DNA of 20,198 nt from a virus, in IMG/VR virus record IMGVR_UViG_3300050026_000081, positions 1 through 20,198 of that record; one strand, 5' to 3'. Below the pieces are notes generated by a model that did not search any database, was not told where the DNA came from, and saw only the letters and a program-made list of their open reading frames with translations. A program made the translations under genes and the position numbers. Position 1 is the first letter of the stretch, and each line of letters begins with the position of its first letter. Below are positions 13,395 through 20,198 of this stretch, piece after piece.

Positions 13395-13511
13395 TTGGGG
13401 CAGATGGCGACACATAATTTAAACGCTAACAGCGTTAGATTGGCCCCAGGTGAAGAGCAAAATACTTTTTGGTAGGGACTTACCCGGGCGCAAACAGGAG
13501 GCGAGCACAGC
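13395..13511. other. Structured non-coding gap between tail genes
   Basis: This 119-base gap, large for this compact operon, holds an outer pairing TGGGGC (13396-13401) with GCCCCA (13443-13448) and an inner hairpin AACGCT (13422-13427) loop AAC, AGCGTT (13431-13436). An alternative CTAAC/GTTAG pairing overlaps it. A weak GGTA/TACC hairpin follows at 13471-13484. AGGAGG at 13496-13501 serves the next gene. There is no T-run right after the stem, so it is not a simple terminator. It may be a leader controlling hub translation. Confidence 0.45.
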
Positions 13512-15134
13512 GTGATAGCAGTATCGGACGCGTACAAGGCAGCGATCATGGCACCGAACCGCAACATCATACCGAAGGTGCTCGTTTACTTCGACGGGGA
13601 CGATGCAACACCGGTCGAGTTCGACAGAGCAGGCTGCACCCAACTGCATCTTCTGGACGAGGTAGGGGCAGACACAAGCAACCCGCTGGGGCTGGTAAGC
13701 GCGAACGAATTGACGGCAGGCCTTAACAACCAGGGGCGACCGCTCACGCCGACAAACGTGGACTCGCCGTACTATGGGCTGCTGACGCCGAACATTCTGG
13801 TCAAGGCATATATGGGTGTACAGGTGGTCATGACGACATGGGCGGCATACACGGGCGCAGCGCTGGACTCGCTGATTGCACCGACAATGCAGAGCGGATG
13901 CTACTACAAGAACACGGCAGCGGACGCAACGACGGGACGATTAGAACCAGTATGGCCTACGACGGTCGGAGAGACGGTAGGAGACGGCAGCGCGGTATGG
14001 CAATGCATGGGGCCGCTATTCGAGGAGATACCGCTCGGCGTTTTCAGGACGACGGACTGGTCGACGCCCAGCGCCACGCTTGAGGCAACGGTCGTCTGCG
14101 AGGATCTGCTTTACCAACTAGGGCAGCTAAATGTGCCAATGCTGCACGTGCTGCAGAACACGACGATCGGCGGATTGTTCGCGCTGCTCTTTACGGCGCT
14201 CGGCTTAACAGAAGATCAGTACGAGATCGACGCAGGACTAGACCAGCCGGTGACCATCGGCTGGATACCAGACGACAGCTATTCGACGGTGGCCAACACG
14301 ACGACGACATCGGAGACCACCAACTCAGTCACGGGGGCGACGACGACGACGCCGGTCCTGGACGCGCTGCAGGCGCTGGCGGTCGCAGGGTGCTGCTGGG
14401 TCACGTGCAACCGCTATGGCAAGATCAAAGTACAGTCTATCTTCACGCCGGACACGCCGGTCACAACATGGGACCAGGGCAGCATGATCGACGGAGCAGA
14501 CAACCCACAGAAGTATCTGAACATTTACAGCCAGGTCGTGGTCAATTACAACATGCCATACATCCAGGACTCGGAGACGGTGCTGGAGTTGCAGAACCAG
14601 GTCATTCCGAGCGGGACGACAACGCTGGCCAACCTCTGCTTTACAGACGGTCCGGTGGTCAACGTGGACTCGGTCACGCTGAGCGGAGCGGTCACATCTC
14701 GGATCACGGGGATCGCATGGGGAGCTTGGACGCTCACCCTAACAGTAGAGAATTCAGGCGCAACGGAGACGGTCGACGTGGTGGCGATCGGCGAAGCGGT
14801 AGGGCTGATCACGGCAACAGCGACGGCAACGGATGCGCCGACCGTGGCGCTGATCGGCGTCAAGACGCTGACAGTTAGCTGCCCGCTAATTCAGGACCAG
14901 GCAACAGCGACGGAGTACGCGGCGACGCTGCTGAGCTTTTGCAAAGACCCAACAGTGCAATTCTCGGTCGACACTAAAGGCGACCCGGCCGTTGAGGTCG
15001 GCGACGTGATACAGCTCCAGGACACGATCGACAAGATCGGCACGGTCGACGTGGTGCCGATCAGGGTACAGCTAGACTACGACGGCGGTCTGACAGGGCA
15101 CATTGACGCACGCAAGCCGGTAGAACCGGCATAA
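13512..15134 (+). CDS. Tail hub / baseplate-like tail protein
   Basis: A 540-residue protein from GTG 13512 (AGGAGG upstream). Residues ~28-105 (VEFDRAGCTQLHLLDEVGAD, TPTNVDSPYYGLLTPNIL) and then IPLGVFRTTDWSTPSATLEA and CEDLLYQLGQL are the standard N-terminus of a tail hub/tail-tip family. The C-terminus GDPAVEVGDVIQLQD and QLDYDGGLTGHIDARKPV is the matching end. A ~70-residue insert (about 110-175, YYKNTAADATTGRLEPVWPT, VWQCMGP) is the short beta unit often seen in phage fibres. No peptidase motif is visible. The protein should close the tail tube and carry the receptor-binding proteins downstream. Confidence 0.75.
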   Translation: MIAVSDAYKAAIMAPNRNIIPKVLVYFDGDDATPVEFDRAGCTQLHLLDEVGADTSNPLGLVSANELTAGLNNQGRPLTPTNVDSPYYGLLTPNILVKAYMGVQVVMTTWAAYTGAALDSLIAPTMQSGCYYKNTAADATTGRLEPVWPTTVGETVGDGSAVWQCMGPLFEEIPLGVFRTTDWSTPSATLEATVVCEDLLYQLGQLNVPMLHVLQNTTIGGLFALLFTALGLTEDQYEIDAGLDQPVTIGWIPDDSYSTVANTTTTSETTNSVTGATTTTPVLDALQALAVAGCCWVTCNRYGKIKVQSIFTPDTPVTTWDQGSMIDGADNPQKYLNIYSQVVVNYNMPYIQDSETVLELQNQVIPSGTTTLANLCFTDGPVVNVDSVTLSGAVTSRITGIAWGAWTLTLTVENSGATETVDVVAIGEAVGLITATATATDAPTVALIGVKTLTVSCPLIQDQATATEYAATLLSFCKDPTVQFSVDTKGDPAVEVGDVIQLQDTIDKIGTVDVVPIRVQLDYDGGLTGHIDARKPVEPA

Positions 15135-15154
15135 CAAGCGAGGAGGGCGCAGGC

Positions 15155-15577
15155 ATGGCAAACGCAAGGTACCCATACAGCGAGTATCTTTTCGGCACGG
15201 AAGGAATCGACCTGCTCACGGACACGATCAAGGTCGTGCTGCTGGACTTGACGAAGTACACTTACAGCGCAGCGCACCAGTTCCTGAGCGACCTGGTCGG
15301 TGATAACGACCCAAGGATCGGGACGGCGCAGCAGATCACGACCCCGGCGCTGGACGACACGGGCGTGTTCAGTGGGAACGGCGTCACGTTTTCGGCACTC
15401 ACCGGAAATACGGTCGGAGCGATGGCAATTTACAAGGACACAGGGACGGCAGCGACCAGCCCGCTGATCGGCTATTACGATCACGACATAAACGGCAACC
15501 CGATATCGATCACGCCGAACGGGACGGACCTGACGGTCACATGGGACACAGGGGCCAACAAGATTCTGAGGGTATAA
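15155..15577 (+). CDS. Phage tail-tip protein
   Basis: A 140-residue protein, ATG 15155 after GAGGAGGGCG. The pattern FGTEGIDLLTDTIKVVLLDL, YTYSAAHQFLSDL, TGVFSGNGVTFSALTGNTVG, AMAIYKDTGTAATSPLIGYY is a widespread small tail-protein family ('IDTDTIKV.LVD...FL.D') found near receptor-binding proteins in many phages. It is beta-rich with no membrane segment. It lies between the hub and the large fibre proteins. The family is well recognised but its exact position in the virion is uncertain. Confidence 0.75.
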   Translation: MANARYPYSEYLFGTEGIDLLTDTIKVVLLDLTKYTYSAAHQFLSDLVGDNDPRIGTAQQITTPALDDTGVFSGNGVTFSALTGNTVGAMAIYKDTGTAATSPLIGYYDHDINGNPISITPNGTDLTVTWDTGANKILRV

Positions 15578-15595
15578 GCTGGGGGGTGTTTGGCG

Positions 15596-17032
15596 ATGAC
15601 AGGAATAGACAAGTACACGGTGCTCGACCTGCACATGCAGGGAGCGGACGACGGTACGAGCTTCCCAGATTCATCATTTGTGAATCCAAAGACGGCCACA
15701 GCGGTTGGTACCGTGGAGACATCTACTAGCGAGGCGACGCTAGGTCAGACATCATCGGCGTATTTTGAGCCAGCCGGTGGACGCATAAACATATCTGCCA
15801 GTGAGGATTTCGAGTTTGGCGATGGCAACTTTACCATAGACTGCTGGCTATACCCAACAGATGCAACGACAAGACGGGCGATTTTTTCAGGCAACACCGA
15901 CCAGTGGGTTGGTATTGACTACAACTATCACGGGACACGGAACGTCAACATCTGGGCCGGAGCCGGAGCGGGTTGGAACATCATACAAGCTGACTCAGGG
16001 CCATGCGGTCATATATCGTTGACGTTAAACGCATGGAATCATTTCGCGTACGTCAGATACGGAAACCAATTTATGTCATTCGTTAACGGCGTCATGGACA
16101 TCAATGCCACGGCGGGCGGTACCATCGTCCCCAGGCAGACAGAAGATAAGTCAATAGGTACATGGGCAATAAGCGGCATGGCCAACTTTGAGGGCTACAT
16201 CCAGGAATTCAGGGTGAGCAAGGGCATCGCCCGCTGGACCGCCAACTTCACGCCCCCGACAGCGCCGTACACGGCTGGGTTCGCCAGCGGCTCAGCGGGT
16301 GTAGCGCACTCGCTGCTGCTGCGGGGGGATGGCGTGGTCTTTGCGGCAGGCAACAACACCTATGGGCAGTTGGGTAACGGTGCAGCTCTTTCCCCAGATC
16401 CAACCACTGTTGATTATACGCTAGACGATACATATAGCTGTGGCGCAGATCTTATCCCTATCTCACTATCACCCGGCACGTATTATCACTTTACGTATGG
16501 CGGAACGGCGCAAAAAGTACAACTCTTTAGTGCTGGTTCAAGTTTACTGTTAGACAATGCCGTTTACGCATATTGGGATGGCACTAGCCTCTATTCGTGG
16601 GGTGGATCGGCTTGGACTGAAGTAGAAGAGGGAACGCCAGTAAGTAATGTGAACACCTGGGGTGGAGGCACATTAAGTGTCTACTCCTGTGTAGCGAATC
16701 ACAATATTACAGCATTCACGCAGATTACCACTCTGTCCAGTATAAGAACCGTGGCAGCAGGCGGCTATCATTCGCTGGCGCTTGACAGCAGCGGCAACGT
16801 CTGGGCGACCGGCTTAAACGATCACGGCCAACTCGGCCTCGGGGACACCGACAACCTCAACACATGGACGCAGGTGACGGCGCTCTCGGGTATTGTCTCG
16901 ATTGCAGCAGGCGAATACCACAGCATCGCCATAGACAGCGACGGGCACGTCTGGGCCTGGGGGTATGACAGCACCGGGCAGTTAGGCGACGGCCTGACAG
17001 CAGATGTCAGCACGCCGGAGCAGGTGATGTAA
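15596..17032 (+). CDS. Receptor-binding/fibre protein: LamG-like domain plus RCC1-like repeats
   Basis: I start at ATG 15596, which has GGGGGGTG at good spacing; TTG 15590 is less likely. The product is 478 residues. Residues ~40-220 form a LamG/concanavalin-like domain: GDGNFTIDCWLYPT, LNAWNHFAYVRYGNQFMSFV, then YIQEFRVSKGIARWTANFTP. From ~228 RCC1-like repeats follow: GVVFAAGNNTYGQLGNG, then GNVWATGLNDHGQLGLG and GHVWAWGYDSTGQLGDG. About 115 residues (~263-378) of different, AT-richer sequence separate repeats 1 and 2. Only three repeats are encoded here; a fourth lies in the next ORF. LamG domains bind sugars, so cell-surface recognition is likely. Phage RCC1-like propellers are uncommon. 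No catalytic motif is visible. Confidence 0.7.
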   Translation: MTGIDKYTVLDLHMQGADDGTSFPDSSFVNPKTATAVGTVETSTSEATLGQTSSAYFEPAGGRINISASEDFEFGDGNFTIDCWLYPTDATTRRAIFSGNTDQWVGIDYNYHGTRNVNIWAGAGAGWNIIQADSGPCGHISLTLNAWNHFAYVRYGNQFMSFVNGVMDINATAGGTIVPRQTEDKSIGTWAISGMANFEGYIQEFRVSKGIARWTANFTPPTAPYTAGFASGSAGVAHSLLLRGDGVVFAAGNNTYGQLGNGAALSPDPTTVDYTLDDTYSCGADLIPISLSPGTYYHFTYGGTAQKVQLFSAGSSLLLDNAVYAYWDGTSLYSWGGSAWTEVEEGTPVSNVNTWGGGTLSVYSCVANHNITAFTQITTLSSIRTVAAGGYHSLALDSSGNVWATGLNDHGQLGLGDTDNLNTWTQVTALSGIVSIAAGEYHSIAIDSDGHVWAWGYDSTGQLGDGLTADVSTPEQVM

Positions 17033-17033
17033 C

Positions 17034-19739
17034 GTGGGGGCGATAGCTGCATTTGCAGGCGCAGACTTCACGTTTATCCTGAACGCTGACGACACGTTTA
17101 CGTCGTTCGGCGATAACTCAAGCGGCCAACTTGGACTACGACTTCAGGTCACACCGGCAGGTTTGCCGTCACCGGGGGGCGTTGGAGCGCCACGGATCAG
17201 CACGACGTATCCGGCGCCGGCAGGTTTGCCGACACCGGGGGGAATCGGTAGCCCATCGATCGTCTCTGGGTTCATTGTACCGGCAGGGATTCCCACACCG
17301 GGAGCAATCGGAGCACCGAATCTTGGGCTGGCGCTCCCGGTACCGGCTGGCCTTTCAGCACCGGGAGCAATGGGAGCGCCGACAATCACGCAGGGAGCGA
17401 CGCCAATACCGCCAGTGACATACAGCGGAAACCTGCTGACGAACGGCTCGGCGCAGACGGGGGATCTGACGGGATGGACGGCAACGGGCGTCACCGTGGT
17501 CAGCGACGGCAGTAACTTCTGCTTCAGTTTTGAAGCGACAGCCAGCATGTCCCAGAGCATCGGGTCGCAGGCGACGCCGACCGTATTCCAGTTGACAGCG
17601 GACTGGCTACCGGCCACAGCGTACACGCCCGCATCGGTGCAGATGGACGCATACATCATGGTCACGATAGGCTACTCGGACAGCACGGTCGACACGTTCA
17701 CGGTGCCAGCACAGGGCTACATCATGACCGGCCTATGGTATAACATCGACAGCACGATCACGGCGGACGACACAAAGTCGGTCAGCAATATGACTGTGAC
17801 GGTCGTCACATCAGGCGACGCCGGGGAATTTGCTAACATCTGCCTGGTCAAACAGACCAGCGGAGCGGTCATGCTCGGCCAGGATTATGCAGGGACGACA
17901 ATAACAGCAGCGGCGGGGCTGACACAGCTGGCGGCGAACACGGCGGTTATTTCGGATCAATTCGGGTTGAACCCCAACTTTGTGACGTGCTACCCGAACA
18001 AGTGCGCAAATAGCAGCTTTGAAAACTTTGACCCGGAGACGCTGCTGCCCGCATATTGGGAGACGAGCGGCTGCGTCTCGGACGATGCCGCATTTGTGGG
18101 AGATTACAGTCTGAAGCTGGCCCCGGGCGAGTACGTGGTCCAGACAGGCACGCTGCTGGCTGACCCGGGCTGGTGGTCATGGTGCCAGCGAGGGACACGG
18201 ATCGCGCTGCAGGCCAAGGGACAGGGGCAGATCAGGATCACGGTGCTGCAGGGAGGCAGCCCGGTGCCGCTCAGCTACATGATCGGCGGCACGATGATGC
18301 AGGTGCCAGCACCATACGGCTGGGAGGTCAACTGCTCGCCGGACTGGGCAAGCATGGACGCCAGCGGCACGCTGACGACAGCGATGCGAACCTGCAACGT
18401 GGCGGCGAGCGCAACCGGAGGGCCGATCGCGATTCGCATCGACAACATAGGCGACACGAACGCCTACATCGACGCCGTGCAGATCGGGCCGGACTGGACG
18501 GGCGAGTGGCCGGGGGTTTACGTCGATGGACCAGAGAGCGAGCCGAATGAAGTGGAACTGGTGCCGCAGCTTTTCAGCGCACCGTACTCGGCGGCAGGCG
18601 TGCAATTCACGCTGGCAACACCGGTAGCACAGATCTTCTGTTCGCCGAATATCGCAGCGACAGATGCGTCGGCTTTTGCAGCTAGTTCATTCCAGCTAAT
18701 CTGCACGCCGATCAGAGGCATATACCAGGGCCAGTCAGCGATCATGGGCGTCTGGGTGTACCCGGAAGGAACGAGCGTCCCGACGACAGCGGCGGGGGCG
18801 ACAGCAGGAGCAGCGATCACACTGATCAGCTTCGGCAAGCCAGTCAGTCTGGTGCACTGGTATGAGCTGAATTATGATGACAGCTGGTGGCAGACAGCAC
18901 TGGGGCTTTGCACGGCAGCAGCACCCACACGGTACAGCCCAGATATCTGGGAGACGCCTCCCGGCTGGGTCGATGGAGCAGCGTGGTGGATCTGGGGCGT
19001 GATGCCATTGCTGAACTTAACACCCGGGGGAGATAACTACTTCAGGCATAAATTCACGCTGGCAACAGCGGACATCGTCTATATCAATGTTGTCTGCGAT
19101 GCAGAATTTGCCATGTGGGTCGATGGCTCGCCGGTTTTAACCGGGGCGTTCAACTTTTTCAATGACAATTGGACGGCGTCAGCAAACACAAACAATACGT
19201 ATTCAGAGTTGAGCTTACCAGGCCCGTACTACTTACCGCTTCCCAGCACTGCTGGCGAAATATATGCTTACACGGTAGATGGGCCGGCAGAATCGTGGGG
19301 TATCTTGAACACTTGGGGGCCAAACGGCTGGCAAGTATGGTACCCTGCGGTAGGTATAGGCGGTACGATATTTATACGAAGCGATGAGGGCGGAGGCTGG
19401 TCAATATTAAGCGGCGGCACATGGGAACCGTTTGGTCAAAGCTGGATGTTTCCGACCAGTTTATGGCTCTTGCCGGTCGTCTATGTCTCCAACCCTCCAA
19501 TCAGCGGCGACTTCTTGATCACGGGACAGGCAACTAACATGAGATCCAACATCTTCACGGTAGGGCTGCCGATGCCAGCAGGCGATCACATCGTAGCGAT
19601 TAAGGGTACGGCCGTTACAGCAACAGCGCCGGACCCGGCAGGGCTGCTCGTATCGGTACGGCACGGCGCAGGAGCGCCGATCGTGCACTCGGACAGCACG
19701 TGGAAATGCTTACCATACCCGAACCCAGCACCGCTTTAG
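17034..19739 (+). CDS. Large receptor-binding/fibre protein with RCC1-like start, repeats and carbohydrate-binding-like domains
   Basis: A 901-residue protein from GTG 17034, one base after the previous stop. AGGTGAT (17022-17028) offers a Shine-Dalgarno, so reinitiation is likely. Residues ~2-37 are one RCC1-like repeat (SFGDNSSGQLGL). Residues 41-124 are four 21-residue Pro/Gly repeats (PAGLPTPG type). About 133-280 begins NLLTNGSAQTGDLTGW, the CBM4/9-like 'NLLTNG.F..G.l.gW' pattern. About 320-495 is a second similar domain (NSSFENFDPETLLPAYWETS ... AYIDAVQIG). The C-terminal ~300 residues include a beta-sandwich-like FRHKFTLATADIVYIN interrupted by a Trp/Gly-rich segment. It is a modular adhesin of the tail tip. 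Confidence 0.7.
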   Translation: MGAIAAFAGADFTFILNADDTFTSFGDNSSGQLGLRLQVTPAGLPSPGGVGAPRISTTYPAPAGLPTPGGIGSPSIVSGFIVPAGIPTPGAIGAPNLGLALPVPAGLSAPGAMGAPTITQGATPIPPVTYSGNLLTNGSAQTGDLTGWTATGVTVVSDGSNFCFSFEATASMSQSIGSQATPTVFQLTADWLPATAYTPASVQMDAYIMVTIGYSDSTVDTFTVPAQGYIMTGLWYNIDSTITADDTKSVSNMTVTVVTSGDAGEFANICLVKQTSGAVMLGQDYAGTTITAAAGLTQLAANTAVISDQFGLNPNFVTCYPNKCANSSFENFDPETLLPAYWETSGCVSDDAAFVGDYSLKLAPGEYVVQTGTLLADPGWWSWCQRGTRIALQAKGQGQIRITVLQGGSPVPLSYMIGGTMMQVPAPYGWEVNCSPDWASMDASGTLTTAMRTCNVAASATGGPIAIRIDNIGDTNAYIDAVQIGPDWTGEWPGVYVDGPESEPNEVELVPQLFSAPYSAAGVQFTLATPVAQIFCSPNIAATDASAFAASSFQLICTPIRGIYQGQSAIMGVWVYPEGTSVPTTAAGATAGAAITLISFGKPVSLVHWYELNYDDSWWQTALGLCTAAAPTRYSPDIWETPPGWVDGAAWWIWGVMPLLNLTPGGDNYFRHKFTLATADIVYINVVCDAEFAMWVDGSPVLTGAFNFFNDNWTASANTNNTYSELSLPGPYYLPLPSTAGEIYAYTVDGPAESWGILNTWGPNGWQVWYPAVGIGGTIFIRSDEGGGWSILSGGTWEPFGQSWMFPTSLWLLPVVYVSNPPISGDFLITGQATNMRSNIFTVGLPMPAGDHIVAIKGTAVTATAPDPAGLLVSVRHGAGAPIVHSDSTWKCLPYPNPAPL
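17154..17405 (+). repeat. Four tandem 63-bp (21-residue) Pro/Gly repeats
   Basis: Copies start at 17154, 17217, 17280 and 17343. Consensus P-A-G-(L/I)-(P/S)-(T/S/A)-P-G-(G/A)-x-G-(A/S)-P then 8 variable residues. They link the RCC1-like segment to the binding domains and recall the 'aG..s...fG.P.v' spacer repeats of bacterial and phage surface proteins. Confidence 0.85.
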
Positions 19740-19743
19740 CGAC

Positions 19744-19767
19744 AAAGACCGCCTCCGTGCGGTTTTT
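19744..19767 (+). terminator. Intrinsic terminator after the fibre genes
   Basis: ACCGC (19748-19752) pairs with GCGGT (19759-19763) around the loop CTCCGT, extended by AAAG against TTTT (19764-19767). It has the same AAAG-stem-TTTT design as the one at 3687-3710 and closes the structural operon five bases after the fibre stop codon. Confidence 0.8.
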
Positions 19768-19805
19768 GGTTTGTAGACGTAAATCATCGGCAGGAGGGGA
19801 TGCAC

Positions 19806-20198
19806 TTGAGTGCGACCGAACCAGGGAAGGGCAAGGCGGTCCAGAGGAAGAATGATTATCTGACCGGCCTCGTCGAGGGGATCGCCGCAGGGGTCGAAGC
19901 GCTGAGGGTCGACCAGCGAGAGGACCGCACACTGGTAAACAGAGCGCTGGACAGAGTGCACGAGCGGCTGGACTGCATAGTCAAGAAAAAGTATGTCACG
20001 CTCGAAGAGTGTGAGGCGCGCTGCCAGGCAAAGGTCGTACAGGACATCGAGACGGCCCGCCTGCTGGCAGAAGGCAAGCGCTTTGTCAGGCCAGAAAGGG
20101 CATACATCCTCTATCCGATCTTAGCGATGCTTCTTGGCGCAGCGCTGCTGCAGATGAGCCAGCATATGCCGATGATCATAAAGGCGATGGGATGGTGA
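19806..20198 (+). CDS. Small membrane-anchored coiled-coil protein, possibly holin-associated
   Basis: ATG 19800 leaves only 2 bases after AGGAGG (19792-19797), while TTG 19806 has 8. I therefore choose TTG, giving MSATEPGKG and 130 residues. The stop is the last codon of the window. The N-terminal ~95 residues are charged and helical (DYLTGLVEGIAAGVEALRVD, VTLEECEARCQAKVVQDI) with three Cys near the middle. The C-terminus has one hydrophobic segment (YILYPILAMLLGAALLQM), a likely membrane anchor. Position after the fibres and before the expected lysis genes, and the coiled coil plus C-terminal anchor, recall XhlA-like holin accessory proteins. I do not recognise the family with certainty. 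Confidence 0.55.
   Translation: MSATEPGKGKAVQRKNDYLTGLVEGIAAGVEALRVDQREDRTLVNRALDRVHERLDCIVKKKYVTLEECEARCQAKVVQDIETARLLAEGKRFVRPERAYILYPILAMLLGAALLQMSQHMPMIIKAMGW

Noticed and set aside
13421-13440. Intrinsic terminator before the hub gene
   Set aside because: The hairpin is not followed by a T-run; the nearest T5 is about 30 bases further on.
17154-17405. CRISPR-like array or collagen gene
   Set aside because: Direct in-frame 63-bp units with no spacers; the Gly spacing is not Gly-x-y, so not collagen.
17144-17665. 173-codon reverse ORF over the fibre repeats
   Set aside because: It is an antisense mirror of the Pro/Gly repeats without a ribosome-binding site.
15596-19739. Diversity-generating retroelement variable region in the fibre proteins
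   Set aside because: No reverse transcriptase or template repeat is visible in the window and no near-identical sequence pair differing at adenines was found.

Overview
The window is a contiguous piece of the late (morphogenesis) region of a tailed dsDNA phage or prophage, read almost entirely left to right. The gene order (XkdF-type head protein, scaffold, decoration protein, major capsid protein, connector and closure proteins, tail terminator, tail tubes, tail-assembly chaperones, tape measure, tail hub, receptor-binding proteins) and the absence of sheath or contractile baseplate genes fit a long, non-contractile siphovirus tail. Strong AGGAGG/GGGGG Shine-Dalgarno sites, use of GTG and TTG starts, and PBSX/XkdF-like head proteins point to a Gram-positive, probably Clostridia-type host. 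That host call is inference. Portal and terminase genes should lie left of the window, and lysis and integration genes right of it or elsewhere. I see no integrase, rRNA, tRNA, CRISPR array or insertion sequence.

Layout. 1-1154: the C-terminal part of a minor-head-like protein, a small unknown gene and a clear intrinsic terminator. 1159-3710: XkdF-like protein starting at a probable ATT codon, an overlapping second ORF that carries the rest of the XkdF-type module, an acidic linker and a scaffold-like C-terminus with in-frame internal starts, then a small decoration protein and a second terminator. 3744-7940: major capsid protein, a classical C2H2 zinc-finger protein, an Ala/Thr-rich virion protein, and the connector, closure, tail-completion and tail-terminator proteins. 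7974-9856: two paralogous tail-tube proteins with a small gene between them, then two tail chaperone ORFs joined by a perfect -1 slippery heptamer. 9840-10168: a single reverse-strand gene (membrane zinc ribbon) with its own Shine-Dalgarno, promoter-like boxes and palindromic operator-like repeats, looking like a moron. 10172-15577: tape measure, a small DUF6711-like tail protein, a structured 119-base gap, the tail hub and a tail-tip protein. 15596-19739: two very large receptor-binding/fibre proteins (LamG-like plus RCC1-like repeats; then RCC1-like, proline/glycine repeats and carbohydrate-binding-like domains). 19744-20198: a terminator and a small membrane-anchored protein at the start of the next module.

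How it works together: scaffold, XkdF-like protein and major capsid protein would build the prohead. The 6042-7940 genes finish the head and join the tail. The frameshifted chaperones would load the tape measure, around which the tube proteins polymerise. The hub and the 15-19.7 kb proteins form the tip that recognises the cell surface. Points deserving a check are the ATT start, the split XkdF module, the nested scaffold, the C2H2 finger, the reverse-strand moron, and the RCC1-like propeller that appears split over two ORFs and interrupted by an AT-richer insert.
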